NCBI RefSeq assembly: GCF_002286975.1
Contig: NZ_NSKB01000016.1
Span: 1-37,523 of the forward strand
Direction: 5' to 3'
From: Halomonas salipaludis
Lineage (GTDB): Bacteria; Pseudomonadota; Gammaproteobacteria; Pseudomonadales; Halomonadaceae
DNA: 37,523 nucleotides
Below, one piece after another: positions 16,197 to 22,938 of this stretch (position 1 is the first letter of the stretch; each line of letters begins with the position of its first letter). The position numbers were made by a program, and so were the translations under genes. The notes under the pieces are model-generated. The model searched no databases, was not told the DNA's origin, and saw nothing but the letters and a program-made list of their open reading frames with translations.

Positions 16197-16279
16197 AGCC
16201 ATTTAGTCCCAACTTTGAAAGCCATTTAGTCCCAATTTTGAAGCCATCATGTCCTATAATGACAGCCATTCCGTCCCAA
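16197..16279. repeat. Four iterons upstream of rep, candidate oriV
   Basis: Related 16-bp cores begin at 16197 (agccatttagtcccaa), 16220 (same), 16242 (agccatcatgtcctat) and 16264 (agccattccgtcccaa). Spacing is 23, 22 and 22 bp, i.e. about two helical turns, the classic phasing for iterons bound on one face of DNA. An AT-rich stretch (16281-16345) follows. The combination marks the likely replication origin. Confidence 0.82.
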
Positions 16280-16345
16280 TTACCCGCCATAAGTATATGT
16301 TTTTAATCAACTATCAGCACGCTAAAAGGATGAAAAGGAAAAAAG

Positions 16346-16638
16346 GACAGAAAAGCGCGCTACGCGCTCGCCTACCCTCCGCTCGTTCCTCGCTCCGCCC
16401 CCGCTTCGCGGGCCTGAACGATGACGCGCCAAAGGCGCGGCTGACGGGCGCTCTCGAGCCGCTTCGCGGCTGCGCGCCCTGGGCGGCGCAGCCTGCCCGC
16501 TAAAGTGCCAAGCCTCGCTGGGCCGAACCCCAGCCTCGTGCGGGAACAAGGCGCTTCGCGCCTGGGTTTAGCAGGAAGGAGGTCAATCCACGCGCAGGCG
16601 GTGTCGCAAAGATCCGTGGCGCCGCCCAGGCTGAATGA
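16346..16638. other. GC-rich hairpin cluster beside the origin
   Basis: No gene is credible. Perfect short hairpins occur at 16400-16412 (cccgcttcgcggg), 16425-16439 (cgcgcc aaa ggcgcg), 16458-16470 (gccgcttcgcggc) and 16551-16561 (gcgcttcgcgc). Three share the loop region cgcttcgcg. They could be primosome or single-strand initiation structures, transcription stops between the divergent rep and toxin-antitoxin units, or just GC-rich repeats; sequence alone does not decide. Confidence 0.5.
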
Positions 16639-16650
16639 TATACTTGTATA
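16639..16650. promoter_or_regulatory. Palindrome in the toxin-antitoxin promoter
   Basis: tatacttgtata is a perfect 5+5 bp palindrome with a two-base centre, 28 bp upstream of the antitoxin start. Ribbon-helix-helix antitoxins bind such short palindromes to repress their own operon. It also overlaps a plausible -10 element. Confidence 0.5.
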
Positions 16651-16677
16651 GCGCCCACCCTGCCGGAGGAGAGTTCG

Positions 16678-16902
16678 ATGCTCGCCCTACGCCTGCCCAC
16701 CGAGATCGAGGAACGCCTGGAGGCCCTGGCCAAGGCCACCGGTCGCACCAAGAGCTACTACGCCCGCGAGGCGATCCTCGAGCACCTGGATGACCTCGAG
16801 GACATCTACCTGGCCGAGAAGACCCTGGAGCAGGTCCGCCGCGGCGAGATGACGACCCACAGCCTGGACGACGTGGAGCGTGAGCTTGGCCTGGCGGATT
16901 GA
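16678..16902 (+). CDS. RHH antitoxin, RelB-like
   Basis: 74 residues. The N-terminal strand-helix-helix ([44 protein letters not shown]) is a clear ribbon-helix-helix of the kind found in RelB/DinJ and ParD-like antitoxins. The acidic C-terminal tail would wrap the toxin. The ribosome site ggaggag lies about 7 bp upstream. The stop overlaps the toxin start by 23 bases. Together they form a type II toxin-antitoxin pair that stabilises the plasmid after division. Confidence 0.9.
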   Translation: MLALRLPTEIEERLEALAKATGRTKSYYAREAILEHLDDLEDIYLAEKTLEQVRRGEMTTHSLDDVERELGLAD

Positions 16903-17152
16903 ACTCACCGACGAGGCGGTCAAGCAGCTCAAGAAAATCGGCCATGCCGACGCCAAGCGCATTCGGGACTACCTGCGCGGGCGTCTCCAGCCGCTGGAGG
17001 ACCCCCGGCAGCTGGGCAAGCCACTGACTGGCCAGCTCAGCGAGCTGTGGCGCTACCGCGTGGGTGACTACCGCCTCATCGCCAGCATCGAGGACGCGGA
17101 GATCCGTATCCTGGTGGTACGCATCGCCCACCGCAGCAAGGTCTATCGCTAA
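16880..17152 (+). CDS. RelE/ParE-family toxin
   Basis: 90 residues from a GTG at 16880, inside the end of the antitoxin gene. The fold is indicated by [28 protein letters not shown], then [26 protein letters not shown] and [11 protein letters not shown]. The W-RYRVGDYR segment and the C-terminal HRSKVYR are the hallmark of RelE-type mRNA interferases. ParE toxins share the fold, but the arginine/histidine/tyrosine set here fits RelE better. Confidence 0.9.
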   Translation: MSLAWRIELTDEAVKQLKKIGHADAKRIRDYLRGRLQPLEDPRQLGKPLTGQLSELWRYRVGDYRLIASIEDAEIRILVVRIAHRSKVYR

Positions 17153-17183
17153 GGCCTGCCGCGGTGGCGCTCCAGAGCCTGAG

Positions 17184-18113
17184 TTACTCCCCCAGCGGCA
17201 GCTGGCCCTGATCCTCCTCCCGCTGTTTCGCTTTGCGGCTCTCCAGCGCCTCCATACGGGCCGCTAGGGCCTCACCCTGTACCTCGGCCTTGGTCCGACC
17301 CTTTTCGGCCTCCTGGGCGCGTTGCTGGGCGTCCTGGAGCTGCTTTTCCAGCGCAGCCAGGCGCTCACGGTACTCGTCGCGCTGTTCGGCCAGGGCCTGT
17401 TTGTGGGCCTGGGCGTCCTGTTGGCGGGCCTGCCGCTCCTCCTGGAGCGCCTTAGCGCGCTCCTCGGCCTGCTGCTGGGCGGCTTCGGTGCGGGTCTCGG
17501 CCACGGCCAGGGCGCGTTCGGCTTCGATGCGGGCCTGATCGATCTGCTTGGCCTCGCGCTGTGCCGTAATGCGCGCCTCCCGCTCCTCGTCGCGCTGCTC
17601 CTCGAGGGTGGTCACGCGGTTGCGGGCCTCGGCCAGCTGCTGTCGGGCCTCGTCGCACTGGGTTTCCAGCTCCTTCACCCGCTCGCGGAACTCAGCCACG
17701 GCGCTGCGCGCCTCGTCGCGCTCGCCAGTCACCCGATCGCGCTCGCTCTCCAGGGCCTCGACCTGGCCGCTCAGCGCCTCGACCTGCTCCTCCAGCTGCT
17801 CGCCGGTGGCCGACAGCTCATCGGCGGTGTGCTGGGCCTCCAGGGCGTCGGCCTCGGCCTCGGCGCGGGCCGCGGCGGCCTGGCGTTCCAGCTCCTCGGC
17901 CAGGGCGGCGGCCAGCTCGTCAGGCAGGCGGGCGGCGCGGCGCTCGGCCGGCGCCTGGGTGGCCCGCCAGGCCTTGAGGTGGCGATGGATGGTGTTGGGG
18001 CTGCCGGTGCCCAGCTGCTCGCGGATGCGCTGGATGCTGGGCTTCTCGCCCTGCCCCACCAGGGCGTCGGCGACGGTGGCGACCTGCTCGTAGGTGATCC
18101 CGGTGCGTGCCAT
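17184..18113 (-). CDS. KfrA-like plasmid coiled-coil DNA-binding protein
   Basis: 309 residues from ATG at 18113, which has ggagag about 7 bp upstream; the open frame extends to 18185 through AT-rich promoter sequence. The first 60 residues are a KfrA_N-type helix-turn-helix (YEQVATVADALVGQGEKPSIQRIREQLGTGSPNTIHRHLKAW). From about residue 75 to 290 the protein is one long heptad-rich, Glu/Ala/Arg/Gln-rich coiled coil. KfrA of IncP plasmids autoregulates its gene and supports stable inheritance. The upstream stretch 18130-18205 is AT-rich with repeated tacaaaata words, a likely self-binding region. Confidence 0.88.
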   Translation of the reverse strand: MARTGITYEQVATVADALVGQGEKPSIQRIREQLGTGSPNTIHRHLKAWRATQAPAERRAARLPDELAAALAEELERQAAAARAEAEADALEAQHTADELSATGEQLEEQVEALSGQVEALESERDRVTGERDEARSAVAEFRERVKELETQCDEARQQLAEARNRVTTLEEQRDEEREARITAQREAKQIDQARIEAERALAVAETRTEAAQQQAEERAKALQEERQARQQDAQAHKQALAEQRDEYRERLAALEKQLQDAQQRAQEAEKGRTKAEVQGEALAARMEALESRKAKQREEDQGQLPLGE

Positions 18114-18244
18114 ATCGTACTCTCCGCGGCTGTATCGTAATTCGTATTTCATATTATATGTTATACGGTACAAAATACAATACAAAATATCACTACGATA
18201 TAAAACATCCCGGCGCCGCCGCGGTTTTCGGGCGTCCAGGCACG

Positions 18245-18270
18245 AAAAAACCCCGCCGTAGCGGGGTTTG
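18245..18270. terminator. Rho-independent terminator, bidirectional
   Basis: aaaccccgc-cgta-gcggggttt at 18248-18269 is a perfect nine-base stem with a four-base loop. The A-run to the left becomes a T-run for leftward transcripts, and ttt follows on the right. It separates kfrA from the small genes at 18312-18720, mainly ending the leftward transcript of the latter. Confidence 0.85.
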
Positions 18271-18311
18271 CGTGTCGGGCGGCTCGCCTGGTGAGGGGGA
18301 GCGGGCCGGTA

Positions 18312-18473
18312 TCAGGGCGTCTGCTGGACCTGCTGTGCGATGCCATCACGCTCGCGGGCCAGGCGCCGCTGGCGGTTCTGGTGGGCGTGGCGCTCGATCT
18401 GCACGTAGGTGAACAGGCACACGCCGGCCATGAACAGGCCGAAGCCGGTGACCAGCCAGCCGAATGGCGTCAT
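18312..18473 (-). CDS. Small single-pass membrane protein
   Basis: 53 residues from the ATG at 18473, which is preceded by ggagggag. One strong membrane helix (FGWLVTGFGLFMAGVCLFTYV) is followed by a basic, arginine- and glutamine-rich cytoplasmic tail (HAHQNRQRRLARERDG). The frame runs on upstream to 18536, but that start would overlap the previous gene. I do not recognise a family. Position before the mobilization genes is the only clue to role. Confidence 0.62.
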   Translation of the reverse strand: MTPFGWLVTGFGLFMAGVCLFTYVQIERHAHQNRQRRLARERDGIAQQVQQTP

Positions 18474-18522
18474 GGGACGTCTCCCTCCTGATTTCATCTG
18501 GGCAAAGGTGGGGCTGTCCCGA

Positions 18523-18720
18523 TCAGGCGAAACCACCCGCCTCGATGTGGTTGAGGAACCGTAGCACGTCCTCGCCTCGGCCCTCGGCCACGAGCGCCGC
18601 CGCGGTCACGTTGCCGAGTGCGGCGATCGGGTGTGACTGGTACCACGCCCTGGCGGCGTGCCTCGATCCTGCCCAAGGCTCGATCGTTACGAGAATTCTG
18701 CCCTGCAGCGGGGTACTCAT
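18523..18720 (-). CDS. Small protein resembling a DUF2384/MbcA-ParS-type domain
   Basis: 65 residues with a ggag site 8 bp upstream. The segment ARAWYQSHPIAALGNVTAAALVAEGRGEDVLRFLNHIEAGGFA reads like the C-terminal toxin-binding domain of Xre/MbcA/ParS antitoxins (WL-x-P-N-x-ALG...PL-L-EG...V...L-IEHG-x). No Res-type toxin gene is adjacent, so either it is an orphan or it does something else. Resemblance judged by eye, without a search. Confidence 0.55.
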   Translation of the reverse strand: MSTPLQGRILVTIEPWAGSRHAARAWYQSHPIAALGNVTAAALVAEGRGEDVLRFLNHIEAGGFA

Positions 18721-19217
18721 CGTGATGTGCTCCGGGTCGGTCGGATTACAGCTTAGCGCCTGGTCCGAATGTCGTGAACCACCTCACTCGCGGCAGGGCT
18801 GCTGGTTCAGCCAGCGCGATGATCCCAGGGTGTCGTCGTGACGCATCCGGGATGGGGAAGATATACCGTTAACTGACTTCGCTGCCTGAACAGCCAGGTC
18901 GTCCGACCTGGACGATATCGCTGTTGCCCTGGTGGGGGCGTCGGCCCCTCCAGTGTGGCTGACCAGCCGGTGGTGGCATCCCATGTTTTCTCGGGGCTGT
19001 CGAGGAGACTGTCGAAAACCCCCTTATAGAGAGAGTACCTCTCTATACAGGAGATTTTCATTGCCGACCCACGCCCACACCCGGCCAGCCGCAAGATTTA
19101 GCACGAGAGCCAGCCTACCCTGTCAGACACTCGACTCGCTCCGCGGTCTCTGTCTGCCAGGGGCTGGCGGGGGGCTGCGCCCCCTCGACCCCCCAACCTC
19201 GACCCCGGGGGGCACTC
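18721..19217. other. Noncoding region upstream of mob genes, candidate oriT
   Basis: There is no credible gene. Three structured elements stand out: a palindrome ccaggtcg-tc-cgacctgg at 18894-18911; a perfect hairpin tatagagag-agtac-ctctctata at 19025-19047; and tataccgttaact at 18862-18874, which loosely resembles the tatac-ttaact context around the ColE1 nick site. ColE1-type plasmids place oriT next to the mob genes, so the origin of transfer is expected here. The nick position cannot be read with confidence. Confidence 0.5.
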
Positions 19218-19628
19218 ATGGCTGAGCCCTCCAAACGCACACCACCGCTGACCGAACGGGTGACGCTCAGGCTCCCCGCCGACACTGCCAACCAGTGGCG
19301 GCAACAGGCGAAAACCGCCGATCTAACGATCAGCGACTGGTTGCGTCGCCGTGTCGATGGTGGCCATGCGGTACCGGCCGTAAAGCCGAAACGGCAGCGG
19401 CGTCTCCGCACCCTGACTGCCGATCCCGAACTGCTTCGGCAGCTGGCTGCAATTGGTAGCAACGTGAACCAAGTCGCCCGTGTTCTGAATAGCATCGGCC
19501 TGACGCCTAGCGACCATCTGTGGCTACTCACCGAGCTGTCCGCCATTCAGCGCGAGCTGCACAGGCTTGCCGAGCTGCCCCGGTACGACCCCGATGACCA
19601 GGGCGAGGAGGGCGAGACATGCACCTGA
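19218..19628 (+). CDS. mobC: MobC/MbeC-like relaxosome accessory protein
   Basis: 136 residues. The N-terminal part is a ribbon-helix-helix (TERVTLRLPADTANQWRQQAKTADLTISDWLRRRV). The later segment LRQLAAIGSNVNQVARVLN, with its G-N-NQ-AR-LN core, is the diagnostic of MobC/MbeC proteins. These bind oriT and help the relaxase melt the DNA around the nick site. The stop overlaps the mobA start by 10 bases, as in ColE1-type operons. Confidence 0.92.
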   Translation: MAEPSKRTPPLTERVTLRLPADTANQWRQQAKTADLTISDWLRRRVDGGHAVPAVKPKRQRRLRTLTADPELLRQLAAIGSNVNQVARVLNSIGLTPSDHLWLLTELSAIQRELHRLAELPRYDPDDQGEEGETCT

Positions 19629-21478
19629 AATTCCTCCGCCACGGCCAGGGCAGCACCGCCGGTGCGGTGCGCTATCTCCTCCAGGAACGCGACCACAACG
19701 GCAAACGCCGCGCCGAGGTCACGGTGCTGCGCGGCGATCCACACCTGGTCGCCCAGGTCGCCGATGCCAGTCCGCACCGGTGGCGCTATACCAGCGGCGT
19801 CATCGCCTGGGCGCCCGAGGACGAGCCCACCGTCGACGAGATCGCCCAGGTCCTCGGGGAGTGGGAAGCCACGGCGTTTGCGGGTCTGGAGCCCGATCAG
19901 TACGCCACCTGCGCCGTCCTGCACCGCGACGACGACGGCACCCCGCATATCCACACGATCACCGCCCGTATCGAGCTGACCACCGGGCGGGCGCTGAATG
20001 TGGCGCCCCCTGGCCATGAGCGGCTGTTCGACCCGCTACGCGACGCCTGGAACCACGACCAGGGCTGGGCACGGCCCGACGATCCTGACCGTGCACGGCT
20101 CGTGCAGCCTGGCAACGAGGCGGAGGGCCGGAGCAAGCCCGGTCGGCATCCTCGGAGCCGGATCGATATCACTGAACACCTCGAGGAGCTGGTCACAGAG
20201 GGGCTGGTGACCAACGCTGCCGAGGTGTGCGAGGCGCTGGCCGAGATTGGTGAGATTACGCGCTCAGGACGCGATTACGTCAGCGTGCGCCCGGAGGGCG
20301 CCACGCAATCTATCCGACTACGAGGAGACCTGTTCCGTGACAACTGGACCATCGAACACACCCTTGAGCGAGAGGCTCGCCGAGCGCAGACAGCAGCAGC
20401 TGGCCGAGCTGGACGACGTGACCCGGCGGCAGCTGAGCGAGCACGAGAACGCCTTGCAGCAGCAACTGAACGACGCGCGGCGTACCACCGAGGCCGCTAT
20501 CAGCGACGAGACCCAGCGGCTGAGAACGATGTTGTCCGAGGCATTGGGCCAGATCGAGCGGCAGCAGACGCGGCGGCTCTCGGGCTGGGAGACGGCGCTG
20601 AGCGATTCGGAGGCGCGACAGCGGCAACAGATCGAGGGCATCGAGCAGAGGCTCGCGGACGCGGCGAACCAGGCCGAGCGGCTGGGTCGAATCGGAGGCC
20701 TGCGGAGCTGGACACGTCCGGCGGCGATCACCGCGGCCGTGATGCTGGCCGTGGGGAGCGTGACGGCGGGTGGTCTGCACCTGGCCGACCGGCTGATCGA
20801 CAGCCGCGTGGAGTATCTGATAACGCTCCGCCAGGAAATTCGTCGGGCCGAGAACCTGCCCCGGCTACAGGAGGGCATGGAGATCGAGGTCCGGACGATC
20901 CAGGGCGAAAATTATCTCGTGTTGGAGGGAATAAACCCGGGGATGCGGGTGCTCACGATCGACAATGGACAAACCCCAGTGATCCCACTGACCAGAGAGG
21001 ACTGAGCAGTGACAGAACTAGAAATGATGCTACTTCGGCAGTTAGAGCAACAGCAGCACGACTCCGAATCGCTGGTCAGTGGGCTATCAACCGATCTCGC
21101 GAGATTGCAGACAGCGCTGAACGCGCAGCAGGCCGAGAGCCAGGCGCTGCGTCGGGAGCTCGCGCACAGCGACCGCCAGAACGCCGAGCTGATCGAGCGT
21201 CTGACAGGGCGCGTCGACGCGCTCACGACGTTGTTGGGCGATTTGAGGATGCGATAGGGCAGGTGACAACTGCCTACGAGGCCTGGATAGCTCGCCAGCA
21301 TGAGCGAGATCGGCAGGATCGCGAGCGGGAGGAGCTCGCACGAGCGAGGCGTCAACGGTCGACTGCGGTGGTCGATCCCGCACCCGCCCGCCCGGTGCCG
21401 AGGGAGTCGTCTCAGGAACCGTCCTCCTCCCCCGGGTGGGCGCCGGATCCGGGAAGAGAGGGGCCGGGGATGGGGTAG
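19619..21478 (+). CDS. mobA: MobA/MbeA-type relaxase (MOBP class)
   Basis: 619 residues. The N-terminal 240 residues form the relaxase domain. Y19 (GAVRYLLQERD) is at the same position as the catalytic Tyr-19 of ColE1 MbeA. The metal site reads H102 ... H110-I-H112 (LHRDDDGTPHIH), the ordinary three-histidine arrangement and not the HEN motif of ColE1 itself. The rest is a long arginine-rich, low-complexity region with alanine-arginine and glycine-arginine tracts. That part is constrained because mobB and mobD are encoded in another frame across 20337-21257. The enzyme nicks oriT and pilots the strand into a recipient using a helper conjugative system; no type IV secretion genes are on this plasmid. 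Confidence 0.93.
   Translation: MHLKFLRHGQGSTAGAVRYLLQERDHNGKRRAEVTVLRGDPHLVAQVADASPHRWRYTSGVIAWAPEDEPTVDEIAQVLGEWEATAFAGLEPDQYATCAVLHRDDDGTPHIHTITARIELTTGRALNVAPPGHERLFDPLRDAWNHDQGWARPDDPDRARLVQPGNEAEGRSKPGRHPRSRIDITEHLEELVTEGLVTNAAEVCEALAEIGEITRSGRDYVSVRPEGATQSIRLRGDLFRDNWTIEHTLEREARRAQTAAAGRAGRRDPAAAERARERLAAATERRAAYHRGRYQRRDPAAENDVVRGIGPDRAAADAAALGLGDGAERFGGATAATDRGHRAEARGRGEPGRAAGSNRRPAELDTSGGDHRGRDAGRGERDGGWSAPGRPADRQPRGVSDNAPPGNSSGREPAPATGGHGDRGPDDPGRKLSRVGGNKPGDAGAHDRQWTNPSDPTDQRGLSSDRTRNDATSAVRATAARLRIAGQWAINRSREIADSAERAAGREPGAASGARAQRPPERRADRASDRARRRAHDVVGRFEDAIGQVTTAYEAWIARQHERDRQDREREELARARRQRSTAVVDPAPARPVPRESSQEPSSSPGWAPDPGREGPGMG
20337..21005 (+). CDS. mobB: MobB/MbeB-like protein, nested in mobA
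   Basis: 222 residues in the +1 frame relative to mobA. The GTG at 20337 is chosen because gaggaga lies 9 bp upstream; the frame is open further up. The N-terminal two-thirds is coiled coil rich in Gln, Glu, Arg (LAERRQQQLAELDDVTRRQLSEHENALQQQL), the MbeB_N pattern. It is followed by one membrane helix (PAAITAAVMLAVGSVTAGGL) and a small C-terminal beta-rich part. MbeB-like proteins stabilise the relaxosome and bring the relaxase to the membrane. Confidence 0.87.
   Translation: MTTGPSNTPLSERLAERRQQQLAELDDVTRRQLSEHENALQQQLNDARRTTEAAISDETQRLRTMLSEALGQIERQQTRRLSGWETALSDSEARQRQQIEGIEQRLADAANQAERLGRIGGLRSWTRPAAITAAVMLAVGSVTAGGLHLADRLIDSRVEYLITLRQEIRRAENLPRLQEGMEIEVRTIQGENYLVLEGINPGMRVLTIDNGQTPVIPLTRED
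21009..21257 (+). CDS. mobD: MobD/MbeD-like protein, nested in mobA
   Basis: 82 residues from a GTG three bases after the mobB stop. The sequence is nearly all one amphipathic helix (LRQLEQQQHDSESLVSGLSTDL, then RELAHSDRQNAELIERLTGRVDALTTLL), as in the MbeD/MobD family, which is involved in mobilization or entry exclusion. It lies wholly inside mobA in another frame, the same nesting as in ColE1. Confidence 0.85.
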   Translation: MTELEMMLLRQLEQQQHDSESLVSGLSTDLARLQTALNAQQAESQALRRELAHSDRQNAELIERLTGRVDALTTLLGDLRMR

Positions 21479-21542
21479 CGATGACCAGCGGCACCTACCT
21501 CGCATCTGGAAAGCAGGGCGCCGACGAGCGCTACTCGCAGGG

Positions 21543-21857
21543 TTATCCGGGGTACAGTTCGTCATGGCTGAGCCCCGGTTGCACCGGCTCCATAATGGTA
21601 AAAGCGGTGATATCCGCCACCCGTTTTGCCGCCATCCTGCCCTCCTGGCGAGGCCATAGCCTGACCCCGGTGAGCAGCTGCCCCACGTAGGGTGGACGAT
21701 CATCGCCTGGGCTGAAGCGCGCATCCTCGAGGTACGTATTCCAGAAGCCGCCGGCGCCGAATACCCGGTACCAGCCTGCGTGCTGCGACTCGTAGCGTCG
21801 CCAGCAGCGCGTGATCACGTAGAGGCCCTCATGCGTACGGCGTGTGGTATCGGCCAT
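21543..21857 (-). CDS. Uncharacterised small protein, aromatic-rich
   Basis: 104 residues from the ATG at 21857, preceded by gaggaggag; the open frame extends upstream to 21974 through the previous gene. Its composition is unusual: many Trp, Tyr and Arg in LYVITRCWRRYESQHAGWYRVFGAGGFWNTYLEDARF, then a predicted strand-helix end (RMAAKRVADITAFTIMEP). No signal peptide or membrane helix. I do not recognise a family. It starts one base after the stop of the upstream gene, so they form a two-gene operon divergent from an XRE regulator. Confidence 0.68.
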   Translation of the reverse strand: MADTTRRTHEGLYVITRCWRRYESQHAGWYRVFGAGGFWNTYLEDARFSPGDDRPPYVGQLLTGVRLWPRQEGRMAAKRVADITAFTIMEPVQPGLSHDELYPG

Positions 21858-21858
21858 T

Positions 21859-22149
21859 TTAGTACTCCTCCTCGAGAACCTGGGCCAAGCGCTGGCACAG
21901 CGGCTCGATCGCTTCGTTATTCGCGGGGAGATCGAGGTCGTGAAGTGCCAGCTCCACCCATTTTTCCAGCGCATCCTGGTTGCTGATCGTGATGGGCTGG
22001 CCGAGGCAGGGGGCCAGGACCAGTGCCGGGTGTTCCACGTGCAGCCTCAGCCTCTGTGTCATGGCGTGAGTGAGCCGGCGAATGGCGCGCTGCGTTTCGC
22101 AGTGATCGAAAAACGCCTGGAGGGAGGGGCTCTGGGAAAGGCTGAGCAT
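21859..22149 (-). CDS. Uncharacterised small protein, first gene of a two-gene operon
   Basis: 96 residues from ATG at 22149 with gaggaga 6 bp upstream. The predicted structure is all helical (SLQAFFDHCETQRAIRRLTHAMTQRLRL, then DALEKWVELALHDLDLPANNEAIEPLCQRLAQVLEEEY), acidic overall. No family recognised. The next gene follows after one base, and a small XRE regulator is divergent, an arrangement often seen for regulated accessory or toxin-antitoxin-like pairs, though nothing in the sequence shows toxicity. Confidence 0.66.
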   Translation of the reverse strand: MLSLSQSPSLQAFFDHCETQRAIRRLTHAMTQRLRLHVEHPALVLAPCLGQPITISNQDALEKWVELALHDLDLPANNEAIEPLCQRLAQVLEEEY

Positions 22150-22286
22150 GCGGGTCTCCTCTTTTTGATTAAAATATGCTTTATTTGAAGCCTGAAATCG
22201 ACAATACAGAAGATGGAGAGAGCGTTGCAAGCCTTTTTTGTCGATTCTATGTATCATTCGATGCACAAGAGTGCGGAGCTTGATGC

Positions 22287-22523
22287 GTGATACGGTTTAA
22301 AATCAAAGAATTGATCGCCAAGAAAGAGTTCGTCGAGGAGCGTCGCCTCACGATCGGGGAGGTGGCCAGCGCGGCGGGCATCCACCGGATGACCCTGTCG
22401 AAGATGATCAATCAGCGTGGCTACAACACCAGCACCGAGAACCTGAGCCGGCTTTGCGGGTATTTCGATTGCCGGGTGGAGGAGTTAGTGGAGTACGTGC
22501 CTGATAGGGCGCCGAGTGAGTGA
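22287..22523 (+). CDS. Small XRE/Cro-type transcriptional regulator
   Basis: 78 residues from a GTG at 22287. A single helix-turn-helix fills it: FVEERRLTIGEVASAAGIHRMTLSKMINQRGYNTSTENLSRLCGYFDCRVEELVEYV. The wording LSRLCGYFDCRVEELVEYV is typical of the short Cro/CI-type family. It is divergent from the two-gene operon 21543-22149 and probably controls it. A broken second copy of its C-terminal half lies 200 bp downstream. Confidence 0.85.
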   Translation: MIRFKIKELIAKKEFVEERRLTIGEVASAAGIHRMTLSKMINQRGYNTSTENLSRLCGYFDCRVEELVEYVPDRAPSE

Positions 22524-22658
22524 TCCCGGGCCCTGTGTACCGGCCGCAATATGCGGCATCAGGTGTCGCATGCCTGTGGTAGCAGCCGTTGGCAGGGGCT
22601 GAGCGATATCGCGACCAGGAGCACCCAACTGAGGCTTGGGATTGGCTACGGCAAGACA

Positions 22659-22718
22659 TACTCCACCAGTATCGAGAACCTGAGCCGGCTATGCGGGTAT
22701 TTCGACTGCCGGGGGTGA
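22659..22718 (+). pseudogene. Partial second copy of the XRE regulator C-terminus
   Basis: Twenty codons read YSTSIENLSRLCGYFDCRG then stop, against YNTSTENLSRLCGYFDCRV in the complete gene. About 52 of 57 bases of the shared part match by eye. The N-terminal half is missing and the frame ends early, so this is a remnant of a tandem duplication or of a related gene. The stretch 22524-22938 holds nothing else except this and a terminator. Confidence 0.72.
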
Positions 22719-22891
22719 AGTGGGCGGCGTGTGTATCGGGAATCACGACGCCGCTTATTGTTAGTTATTTGCTATCATGTGAGTTTATTTGATAGCTATT
22801 ATCTACTTCATGGCGGGCTATATTCTGGCCACTATAGCCCTACGACTCAGCCCTGCACGCAGCGATTCAGTTCGCTGGCAGTCAGGGTGAG

Positions 22892-22922
22892 GAAACCGGC
22901 CAACGCGCCGGTTTCTTCGTTT
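22892..22922 (+). terminator. Rho-independent terminator
   Basis: gaaaccggc-caacgc-gccggtttc (22892-22915) is a perfect nine-base stem followed by ttcgtttct. It ends just before the NYN gene and would stop upstream transcripts, or act as a leader element for that gene. Confidence 0.75.
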
Positions 22923-22938
22923 CTAGGGATCGCATCTC

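Noticed and set aside
17322-18140. Plus-strand open frame of 272 residues rich in Leu and Gly
   Set aside because: It is the complement of the KfrA-like coiled-coil gene. GC-rich coiled-coil coding DNA commonly opens antisense frames, and the KfrA strand has a domain, a ribosome site and a promoter.
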